From assembly GCA_039105265.1 (NCBI GenBank), contig JAPFFF010000023.1, forward strand, positions 1,736,001 through 1,800,000: a DNA stretch of 64,000 nt. Reading direction: 5' to 3'. Position 1 is the stretch's first letter, and each line of letters opens with the position of its first letter. The notes under the pieces were generated by a model. It was not told where the DNA came from. It saw nothing but the letters and a program-made list of their open reading frames with translations, and made no database searches. This document shows positions 20,523 through 29,444 of the stretch, one piece after another. Both the position numbers and the translations under genes were made by a program. This DNA is from Tritrichomonas musculus. Taxonomy: Eukaryota; Parabasalia; Tritrichomonadida; Tritrichomonadidae.

Positions 20523-21510
20523 TTTATTTAATGATGTGTTTTTGGAAAATGACGTTAACTATATAAATTGTTGTAGTTAACGTATTTTTACGTTACTAAG
20601 ATAAACTTTTTAATAGTAACATAAAGATATTTTTTAATATGCTAAATATATAAAATTCATTGATATAATTCATAGAATTGATTCATTCTGGCAACAAATA
20701 AAGGATAAACACATAAAATGTTCTAGAATATTTTTTTTTCTTGTCCTTTATTAAATTTCAAGCTAGCAGAAGTGATAATTTTCCACCAAAGCAAAAATAT
20801 ATAACATCTGTGGATGCATTTTTGAGTTATAAATGTTGGATATGTCAATATTAAAGCATGATTTCTATTGTCAAAGTACTTGGAGGATGCTATAGCTATT
20901 TTTATGTTTGTAGTATAGGCTTTTAAGGTTATAATCTTATTATCAATGCTAACGTTGATGCATATAATGGAATTTGTTTATATAAACGATACTTCTAATT
21001 TTTAATCTATGTTTAATGCTATTGCTGCAGTGGATTCATGCTCATCATAAATTATTTCTAATAAATGACTTTACTTTTCATAATTTGTGATCGTGTTAAT
21101 CATCGCAAATTAAGCAGGTCAATTTATAGTAATTTAAGTCATGATAAATCATGATTGATTCTATATGATATTGATAGCTTTTGCAAAACTCATCATTTTA
21201 TATATAATGCATCACAAAAAAAAAACATTTGTTAACATTTTATAAAAGTCTACTTTTGCAGATAGGTGAAAGAGAGTAAGGAGGATAAGAATGCGTTGTG
21301 AAATAAAAAAGACAAGTTTAAAAATATTCTTATTGTTGCTATTCCATTAAACAATACAAAAAATAGCAACCATTAACGAATGCCATCTATTACAATAATT
21401 ACACCAAATGTTATCAATGCAAGCTGATAGAATAATAATAAGAGTATTCATATAATATTTCAATCATCTAAATAGAAATATTACTAACGCATTTTGTTAA
21501 CACAATTTAA
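20523..21510. other. Transposon interior without intact gene
   Basis: Upstream of the transposase start. A minus-strand stretch around 20750-20990 stays open for about 80 codons but has no start or recognised motif, so I do not call it. The segment may carry decayed parts of a second transposon gene. Confidence 0.4.
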
Positions 21511-21511
21511 A

Positions 21512-21806
21512 ATATGAAATACTTTCTTAATATTGGCTATTAGTTCATCATTTTTAGGATATCTAATATATCAGTTGATAAAGCATAATTATTTACAACA
21601 TAATCTCATAAACCTTTGACAGCTTCATTTAGTTGTTCTTTACTGAGGTCAATAATGAAGTCTTTGCAGTTTGAACTTCGGATGTCTCGATTCAATACAT
21701 CACCTTGAATAAAATAATTGTCAACATATCTCTTAATGTACTCGTTAATCAATCCGCCAATTGTATTTGTTTTAATTATGTACCTGTATTGCTCAATCGT
21801 AAACTT
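21512..21806 (-). pseudogene. Decayed reading frame inside the transposon
   Basis: The minus strand reads like protein for about 95 codons: EQYRYIIKTNTIGGLINEY, then NRDIRSSNCKDFIIDLSKEQ, then LNEAVKGL followed by TGA, then DYVVNNYALSTDIL and, after a frame change, PKNDELIANIKKVFHILNCV and a stop. Codon-like structure with one internal stop and one shift suggests a broken gene. The family is not recognised; the pattern of short helices resembles N-terminal regions of trichomonad ankyrin proteins, but this is weak. Confidence 0.35.
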
Positions 21807-21915
21807 TCAAATCATAAAAAGGTATAATTAAGCTTTTTGCTTTTTTATAAATTAACCAGAAGACATGTAAGAAGAAATTTTGTTATCAAAATTTCGTAAA
21901 AAAATAATATTTTTG

Positions 21916-22293
21916 GCCCTTCGGAGGTTTTAAAAATTACGTTCTGTTTAAACATTTTCAATAAGATAGACCAAGAAAAAGATCAATTATATTTAACGAT
22001 TAACTCTACGTGAAAATGATTAGAATACGACTTTTTTAGAAAAAGTTAATAAAAAGTTACCTTTGGAAAATAAAGATATTATCTTCAAATAATATATATT
22101 TTATTTTTTCAATTTTGAGAGCTTTAGCTTAAAGGATTAATTAATTTGAGGCCAAAGTATTGAGTTCGAAAATCATCCGCTTTGATTTTTTTTTATTTTT
22201 ATATAAATTAATTGCGTTTCATTTTGGTAATTTTTCATTTTAATACGTCTTTTCATTGAATTTTATAAATATCCACTTACGTCCGAAGGGTAA
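21916..22293. mobile_element. 378-bp MITE with 10-bp target duplication
   Basis: Edges are CCCTTCGGAGG on the left (from 21917) and CCGAAGGG on the right (to 22290), an inverted pair. The 10-mer AATATTTTTG flanks both sides (21906-21915 and 22294-22303), a target-site duplication of the length made by MULEs. The inside has no reading frame. The left edge matches the element at 987-1554. Confidence 0.65.
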
Positions 22294-22454
22294 AATATTT
22301 TTGAGAATTGATAATAATCAAAGAAAAAAAGTTTGATTTTAAATGAAAATACTTTTATTTATTTATTTGTTATTAGAATATAAAATTGTAATATTCTCAT
22401 AGAGCAGACTCTTGACAATTTGCTAATAAGTATTATTGTTAATGTCAATGATGT

Positions 22455-22795
22455 GCCTAAAACGTTTGCGTGCGTTAAAATAATGCAGATGCTGCTATAG
22501 ATTTGATTATGTTTACATTCGTTGCTTGAGATCATATAAAAGTCTATACACTTCCAACGACTATTTCACATTTATTAATTTTGGTGGCGTGACAACGTTC
22601 GCGTGCGTTAAAATAATGCAGATGCTGCTATAGATTTGATTGTGTTTACATTCGTTGCTTGAGATTATATAAAAGTCTATACACTTCCAACGACTATTTC
22701 ACATTTATTAATTTTGGTGGCGTGACAACGTTCGCGTGCGTTAAAATAATGCAGATGCTGCTATAGATTTGATTATGTTTAAATTCGTTGATTGA
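22455..22795 (-). repeat. 133-bp tandem repeat, right arm, about 2.5 copies
   Basis: The complement word ATTCGTT recurs at 22517, 22650 and 22783, the same 133-bp period in inverted orientation to the left arm. One copy fewer than in the left arm. Confidence 0.95.
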
Positions 22796-23632
22796 AAATG
22801 CTGGGAAACTCGTGCATCGGAAAAAAATTATTTTACATTAATTTGGCAGAAATCCAAATTCATATTTTCTCACAAATTATTTCTGAGAAGCAACTTTTTC
22901 TTATCATCTTTCAAATATTTGTTAATATTATTTTCGTAAAAATAATCACTCAATTTTTTGAGAAGAATGAAAACTTTTTGAGAAGACCATTCAAAAGTAC
23001 AACTATTTTAAAATTAATCCTTTTCCTCTTTTGAGACGTTTTTGAATTTTACAACCTTACTGTAGAATTATATTCAATCCTAGCTAAAATTGTTAAATTT
23101 TTTTTAAAAATATTTTGATATGTTTGCCAGCACCAGATAAGTTAAGAGATAAACTATAGTTATCCCTTTGGTCTTTAATATAGAAGAAAATTTCTCTTTA
23201 AATTGATAAATATATTTTTGAATTCTGACCAAAAACGCATTTATTGAATAGCTTTCTTATTAAAAAATAAAGATCATCTATATACAAATGCAATTTAATG
23301 GTTGAAAAGAAAAAATAATGACGAATATATGAATTATGACATTTTGAAATATCAATCCCATTTCAATTTTCTTTGATTAAATCTGAAAAAAAGTATATAA
23401 TATGAAAAGGTAACAACACCATAATACTATATTTTTAATTTATTTTTAATTTTGTTGATTATTATTCCTAAAAAAGTTCATTTAAAATTTTGCAGTCTCA
23501 CCTCTTTATTTCCAGAAGATGAAAATAATTTTAATATTTCATTGGGGTTTAATTGCACTATTTGAATCATCAACTAAAGTTTTGAGTCACTTAAAAATAT
23601 TTTTTTTTTTTTTAGGAATCAAATAATTTTGT

Positions 23633-24574
23633 GAATCACTCAATCCACTTTTGCTAAAAACTACAAACGCTCAATTTGGATGTTCACAAGTGGATTTGCA
23701 TGCCATTCTGTGTTAATCCAAATGTTAACCATATAAACAAGCCTAGTCTTTGAGATTTTAAATAGGTCAGTCTACTCATCATAATATCTAAATATATTTT
23801 GTTAACTTTTTGTTCAACTTGTTCAAAATCGTTTATAAGCAGAGTATCATTCATGAAACATTTTTCGTATATTAAATCAAACCAGAGTTGAAAGGAAATT
23901 ATAAAAAAGATATCATTAAATCGATAAAAGATAAATTAACGTACAAAAAAAAAATTTATAAGTTGTTAATTTTTGTTAAAACCATGTTTTTCTTGTTTAA
24001 TTTCAAAATTACTAAATATATCGTAGCTAAAACATAATCATGTCAAAAAAATGTTTTTTTTGCCAATTATTATTTAATAAAAATAATCAATTATAATTCA
24101 TTTTTTATTAAATATAAAATATATTATAATATACATTATATATAAAATAAAAATCATATTTTTTGATTTTTGAAATGCAAAATGAGGAGGAAAAAAGTTT
24201 TCATTCATGAAAAAAATTGAAAAAAATAAACATTAAAAATTTAACTTTTTAAAGTATCATATAAATAATATCAATTCAAATTTCAATGATTTAAAATTTA
24301 ATTTTTAACTTTTTGATATAAAATTTATCTGTAATTTTATTTGATTGTTTTTTTTAAAAAATGATTTTTAAGTGATGATTTTAATATTTTTAATATCAAT
24401 GATAAAAATAATTTAAAAAAATTAACATTGTGGAAATAAACAAAAAAATATCTCTGTAGAGTAATAAGCTATAATAATAAGGCAAAATACAAATAATACA
24501 AGGCAAAATACAAATAATACAAGGCAAAAATACAAAATTGAATAGTTTTGTAGTAAAAGTGGATTGAGTGAATC
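23633..24574. repeat. 20-bp inverted repeat pair flanking a 0.9 kb AT-rich core
   Basis: GAATCACTCAATCCACTTTT at 23633-23652 recurs in inverted form at 24555-24574 with one mismatch. Outside each copy lies a homopolymer (T run near 23600, T run at 24582-24599). The core has no reading frame. The layout resembles a non-autonomous transposon, but no target duplication is seen. Confidence 0.5.
24479..24537 (+). repeat. 21-bp tandem repeat, about 2.7 copies
   Basis: The unit AAGGCAAAATACAAATAATAC repeats at 24479 and 24500, with a third partial copy from 24521. A simple local duplication with no evident function. Confidence 0.85.
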
Positions 24575-25133
24575 AAAACAGTTTTTTTTTTTTTTTTTTT
24601 GTCACACATTTTTCAATTCATTTCACTTTTCCTTCTTTACTCACAAATGTATTAGATAATATACACTAATTGGAAGAGAATCACAAATTTGATTTGTTTG
24701 TGATTTAATTACACGCATATTTGCATTTATTGTAATCATTTTTTTCATAATGAAAAAGAAATATTCAATTGTAAGATAAAATTGAAATATAAAATATTAC
24801 ATGCAATATTTTATATATAAATTATATAATTTGACTTTAATTAGCATATATTAACCAAGAAAAACATATTTTTTTTTTCAATATTCGATACAAAATATAA
24901 TATACTTAATATCTCATTAAACAAATTATAATAATAATTAAATTTATAAATATAACTATTAGTAAATGAAATATAAATAAATACATATAAAAATGTTTTT
25001 AAAACTTACATTTATTTAGGAAAACCAAGAAAGTTATAATTTTTTTTTTCACCTTTATAAGGCCAAAAAATATTAACATATATAAATTCAATTGTTAATT
25101 TTTAACGTGAATAGATATTAACGTATTTCGAAA

Positions 25134-25682
25134 ATGAGAGCAGCTTCAAATGCTATTGCGAACAATAATATGAAAGATTTACAGGCAGCTCTAAAGAGAA
25201 TGGATAACAAAGACTATATTCCGATTTACAATTTTTTTTGGCATTAAATTTCAATATTTCATGATATTTTTTATTTGTTAACTTCATCCAATCCTTTGTC
25301 AAGCATGCCAAGCTGGTAATGTCGAAGCAGTTAAAATTATACTAGAAGCAGGTGCTGATCCAAATCATTTAGATGTAGTTTTTTAATTTTTTATTATTTT
25401 AACCGAATGTTTCATTTTTTTTTTTTTTTAACTGAAAGTTTTTCAAACATTTTTATTGCTCCTATTCATTATGGCGCTGGAAATTTAGAAATTTTAAAAT
25501 TACTGCAGGAAAAAGGAGGTAATATCAACTTATTGGATTTAGTTTTTCTTTTGTTTAACATGTTTCTAGGATTGTTTATAGGAAAACCCCTCTATTCTAC
25601 GCGGTTGATCAAAATTCACTTGAATCTGTAAATTATTTATTGGAAAATCATGTTGATCCTAATGCATCATGCACTGATGGAA
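25134..25682 (+). other. Upstream ankyrin segments of the RING gene, interrupted
   Basis: The plus strand shows four coding segments in different frames: from ATG 25134 (MRAASNAIANNNMKDLQAAL), from about 25287 (QACQAGNVEAVKIILEAG), from about 25452 (GAGNLEILKLLQEKGGNI) and from about 25580 (KTPLFYAVDQNSLESVNYLL). They join in order to the ankyrin repeats of the gene at 25650. Each break falls at the same place of the ankyrin unit, after the Asp of the loop, and is filled by T-rich sequence; two fillers end TTTATAG before the next TPL. They could be introns of an unusual type or decay. Canonical trichomonad intron ends (GTATGT, ACTAACACACAG) are not visible. Confidence 0.55.
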
Positions 25683-26525
25683 TTTGTTTTTAATTTTTAT
25701 AGGACGCCACTTCATGAAGCAGCAGAACGTGGAAGTTGTGAAATTGTTGAAGCTCTCATTGATGCTGGGGCCGATGTTTCAAAACAGAATTGGGCTAAAC
25801 TAACACCTCTTCATTTAGCTGCAAAGTATGGTCGTATTGGAGCAGTGCAAACTCTTGTTGAGCATAATGCTCCTTTAGATATTCAAGATTCTAAAGGAAA
25901 TACGCCACTTCATTGTGCATCACAAAATAACCAAAGCGAAATTGTTTCATACCTAATTGCAAATAAAGCGAATCACCTTATTTTGAATGATGAGGGATAT
26001 AAGGCTTTTCAAATTGCACCAGATCCATTAAAGTCTGATGTCACAGAGTATGTTATTGAAAATTTAATGGTTACATCTAAAACTCGCTCATTACGATTAT
26101 CCCAAGTTCTGAAAAATGCAAATACAGAAAATGATGAAAATGAAAATAATGAAACTATCCCCGATGATGACCAACCAATACTAACTCCTGGAAAATGTAT
26201 CTTTTGCCAAGCTACCGATCCTGTTTTTGTCTATAAGCCATGCGGTCATGTTCTATTATGCGACAATTGCTACATAAATCACAAAGGAACTTTCGAAAAC
26301 TGTCCAATTTGTGATCAATACCTCGAAAGAGTCGAATCAATTGTACAGCCACAAGAACCAGAACCAATTACTGAGGAACCACCAAAAGAAGAAGAAGAGA
26401 AAAAGGAAGAAGTGCCTACTGGTGAAGAGGAGGAAGAAGAAGGAGAGAAAAATGGCGAAGAAGAAGCAGGAGAAATTTCTACTGAAGGGGAATCTTATGC
26501 TGAATCAGCAATTGAATCAACATAA
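25650..26525 (+). CDS. Ankyrin repeat plus C-terminal RING finger protein
   Basis: The intact frame runs to 26525; the ATG at 25650 lies inside an upstream segment in another frame, so real coding here begins near 25683 (TPLHEAAERG). Three ankyrin repeats follow (TPLHEAA, TPLHLAAKYG, TPLHCASQNN). After an Asn/Glu-rich linker comes a C3HC4 RING finger: CIFC, then CGHVLLCDNC with the single His, then CPIC, as in the RING fingers of IAP and MGRN-type ubiquitin ligases. The last 75 residues are almost all Glu, Lys and Pro. The likely role is an E3 ubiquitin ligase with ankyrin repeats for substrate choice. Upstream ankyrin segments probably belong to the same gene (25134-25682). Confidence 0.8.
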   Translation: MLILMHHALMEFVFNFYRTPLHEAAERGSCEIVEALIDAGADVSKQNWAKLTPLHLAAKYGRIGAVQTLVEHNAPLDIQDSKGNTPLHCASQNNQSEIVSYLIANKANHLILNDEGYKAFQIAPDPLKSDVTEYVIENLMVTSKTRSLRLSQVLKNANTENDENENNETIPDDDQPILTPGKCIFCQATDPVFVYKPCGHVLLCDNCYINHKGTFENCPICDQYLERVESIVQPQEPEPITEEPPKEEEEKKEEVPTGEEEEEEGEKNGEEEAGEISTEGESYAESAIEST

Positions 26526-27338
26526 GAAAATAATTAATTTTTTTTTTATTTTTGAGATCAAATAAAAACAGAGATTTGGAATACTTTTTTATTTTTCATT
26601 TTCTTGTTTTGCAATATTTGTTTGCATGCACACCTTTCAGCTGAAAATGAAAATCTTAATTTGATATTCATTTAACAAAACTACTTTGTCATCTTGTTAA
26701 ACGTTGTGTCAAGAATTATTGCAAGTTTTATGTAAAACTTATTTTAATTAGAATGGTCTTGTCTTTACCAAAGCAAATTTTTCATGATATGTTGTAATGC
26801 ATTAAAACCCCCCATTTTTGTTGAAACATTTGACATATACTTAATTTCTTTGCAGATACACGATTAATAAGAGAAATTTACTTATTATTCTAAATTTAAT
26901 ATTTCTGAAGAAAATGTTTAATTTTTATTTGGAAAGATATATTTGGATTTCAGATTGGTGTTAAAATTAATATTAAAAAACATGCTTATATAAACTTTAA
27001 TAAATGTGACTTTTTAGATGGTGGTTGTATGATGTAAAAATTCAAATTTTCAATTCAAAACATGATCTGCATTCATAGAAAAAAAAAAAAAAAAATTGTA
27101 ATTGAATTTTATCAATAAAATTATAAATACAATTAATATCTTTTAATATTATTTATTTTTAAGAAATTCAAATAAATATATTAATTACAATATTTATAAT
27201 TATTATAAATACACTAAATATATTTGTAAATATCATTTTTTGGTACTGATAATGTTTAAAATCATTGTAAACTAATTGGTCAAATATTGAATACCATTTT
27301 TGACAATTAATAGAAATGTATTCAATTTATTCAGTTAT
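26526..27338. other. AT-rich intergenic spacer
   Basis: No coding or RNA gene seen; it includes a long A run near 27080. The last bases hold the Inr of the kinase gene. Confidence 0.5.
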
Positions 27339-27345
27339 TCACTTA
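27339..27345 (+). promoter_or_regulatory. Inr-type core promoter of the kinase gene
   Basis: TCACTTA matches the trichomonad Inr. The predicted start site is 27341, giving a 16-base 5' UTR before ATG 27357. Confidence 0.65.
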
Positions 27346-27356
27346 CCAAAAACTAA

Positions 27357-28271
27357 ATGTTTAATTCGACAACACAAGAGGGATATAAAATTGATATTCC
27401 ATCATCGTTCAAAGGTTATAACGTTATTAAACAAATAGGAAATGGAGGCACATGCATTGTTGTTTTAATTGAAGATCAAATCACCAAAAAAAAATATGCA
27501 GCAAAAGTACTTTCAAAGACGAATATAGCTGAGAATAGTATATTAGAATCAATAAATAAAGAAATTAATGTTTTAAAATCTCTTTCACATCCAAATATTA
27601 TTAAAGTATACGATTCATTTGATATAGTAAATGAAGAAAATGAAGAAGAATTTATTGTAATAATTATGGAATATTGTGAAAAGGGAGATTTATTGACTTA
27701 CATCAATAACATTGGCTTTAAAAATGATAAATTAAAGCGAAAAATAACTATCGACTTTTTGAAAGCAATTCAATACCTTCATAATAAAGAAATTTCGCAT
27801 GGAGACATCAAAGCTGAGAATATTTTACTAAATTCAAAAATTTCTGTTAAATTATGCGATTTTGGATTTTGCCGAACACGTTTAATTGCAGGAAATGAAT
27901 CAAAAAAGGGAACATTAATTTATGCACCACCCGAAATGTTTCAAGAAGGAAAATTCAATACATTAAAAGCCGATATTTACTCGATTGGGTTAACTTTATA
28001 TTCAATGTCAGAAATGCAACTTCCTTTCACTAGTGAAAATCAGGATTTAATTGTTCAACAAATCTTAAATGGCTTTTTGTCATTCCCAATTGGATTTGAT
28101 AAAAAATTGGAAAAGCTCATCAAACGATGCACAAGTTTAAATCCTCTTCATCGTCCAAGTATTGAAGAAATACTTAAAGATGATTATTTTCTCGATAATG
28201 ATTCAAATCAAATAAATAAACAAAAATTTTTACGACAGATAAAAATCAAAAACAGTAGAAATGACGTATAA
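27357..28271 (+). CDS. Ser/Thr protein kinase, CAMK-like, with HGD in place of HRD
   Basis: The product is 304 residues and almost all of it is the kinase domain. The glycine loop is IGNGGTCIVV, the ATP-binding Lys is K50 in YAAKV, the helix C Glu lies in KEINVLKSL, the catalytic loop is SHGDIKAEN (His148, Asp150, Lys152, Asn155), the metal-binding DFG is at 168-170, and the APE word is APPE. Subdomains up to HRPSIEEIL (XI) are present. All catalytic residues are kept, but the HRD arginine is glycine, so it belongs to the non-RD kinases and activation-loop phosphorylation may not be required. The family resembles the CAMK/SNF1-type kinases expanded in trichomonads. The substrate is unknown. 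Confidence 0.9.
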   Translation: MFNSTTQEGYKIDIPSSFKGYNVIKQIGNGGTCIVVLIEDQITKKKYAAKVLSKTNIAENSILESINKEINVLKSLSHPNIIKVYDSFDIVNEENEEEFIVIIMEYCEKGDLLTYINNIGFKNDKLKRKITIDFLKAIQYLHNKEISHGDIKAENILLNSKISVKLCDFGFCRTRLIAGNESKKGTLIYAPPEMFQEGKFNTLKADIYSIGLTLYSMSEMQLPFTSENQDLIVQQILNGFLSFPIGFDKKLEKLIKRCTSLNPLHRPSIEEILKDDYFLDNDSNQINKQKFLRQIKIKNSRNDV

Positions 28272-29413
28272 AAAATTCATTATATTTATTGGAATTGAAA
28301 GAATATAAAATTTCTTATCTGGTTTAACAATGAAGTCCGTGCTATCTCCAAATTGATGTTTATACTTAATACAAAAAATGTTCGTAAAAAAAAAAATATT
28401 AAAATATTTTAATATTTTCCACAGATTTTGCTTATAATGGAATAAGTAAGAGCATTTCTCTCTTAACAATTACATATATTTATAGATTATATAATAAATA
28501 TAAATAAAATATATTTGTTAAATGGTGCTAATTTTCTTTAATTATATTACCAAAGTTTTTTAAAATATAATTTACTACCTAAATTTCTTTACAATTCACT
28601 CATCTAAAAATCCATGAGTGATAGGACATCCATCAATTTTTCAAATAAATCGTAAAAAAAAAAATATTTTTTGGGCCAAAATAGCATATATTAATTATAT
28701 GAATTTAATTTCGTGCGATATAATTAATTAATAATATATCAATAATGATGATAAATCATTATTTTATGGAACTTCTTGGAGAATCAATTTATTTCATTGC
28801 ATACAATATATTTTATGCGTTTTTTATTAAAATGATGAGTATTATTATTCTTTGAATTAATTTTGTTTTTTAAGACAAGTATTTTAGTATGAAAAGCATT
28901 TTTTAATATGATTTAAATGAAATAAAAGCAAAAGGCATAATCCAAAAATTTCCAATTCATCTTTTTCGATCAACATAATATCATTTTTTTATTTCTTTCA
29001 ACGTTTATTACAATTGAATGAATTATTTATAACTATTCAAATTTCATTTCAAACTTTGAATTATTATTTTTACAATTCAAAATTATTTGAAATAAAAGCA
29101 AATTTATGAACTTTTTCAATGATTTCTGATTATAGCAAAATAAGGATTAAACTAAAATAATAGTATAAAACAATTTAATACTTGTTATTAAATAAATTTC
29201 ACACAGGGGTTTCACATAGTTTTACTTATTTGAAGAAATAATTGCATTTTTTTGTCATATTTAAATTATTTTGAATGATTTCTGAAAGCCCTCAGAAAAA
29301 AATTGAAATGTTTTCATCAACCAAATTGGTTGAACCATATCAAAATCATTTGAATAATTTCAATCAAAAAAAAGAAAAAAAGAATTCATAAATTGAATAC
29401 ATAAAAAATGACT
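28272..29413. other. Intergenic AT-rich spacer
   Basis: No coding, RNA or repeat feature is recognised over 1.1 kb between the kinase and the MATE gene. Confidence 0.5.
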
Positions 29414-29422
29414 TCATTTTTA
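29414..29422 (+). promoter_or_regulatory. Inr-type core promoter of the MATE gene
   Basis: TCATTTTTA matches the trichomonad Inr; predicted start 29416, 29 bases before ATG 29445. Confidence 0.6.
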
Positions 29423-29444
29423 ATTTAAACGCTGAAAGAAGCAA

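Larger units (their letters stand above)
18377..23062. mobile_element. 4.7 kb transposon with long tandem-repeat inverted arms and Merlin-type transposase
   Basis: The ends are CAGTAAGGTT at 18377 and its complement AACCTTACTG ending at 23062, flanked on both sides by TA (18375-18376 and 23063-23064), which fits a TA target duplication. The left arm (to about 19560) and right arm (from about 22335) are inverted copies: an outer unique part (18711-18961 against 22792-23020), then 133-bp tandem units, then an inner unique part starting AACGTTTTAGGCACATCATT. The left arm keeps about 300 more outer bases and one more tandem unit than the right. Inside lie a frameshifted ISXO2/Merlin-type transposase (leftward), a decayed second reading frame and a nested MITE. 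TA plus CAGT ends resemble Tc1/mariner, whereas the transposase is of the IS1595/Merlin type; the two could belong to different elements, one nested in the other. Confidence 0.75.
23065..25133. other. AT-rich gene-free stretch
   Basis: About 2 kb without a gene I can support. It contains the inverted repeat pair at 23633 and 24555, a short 21-bp tandem repeat at 24479 and runs of 12 to 18 T. Confidence 0.5.
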
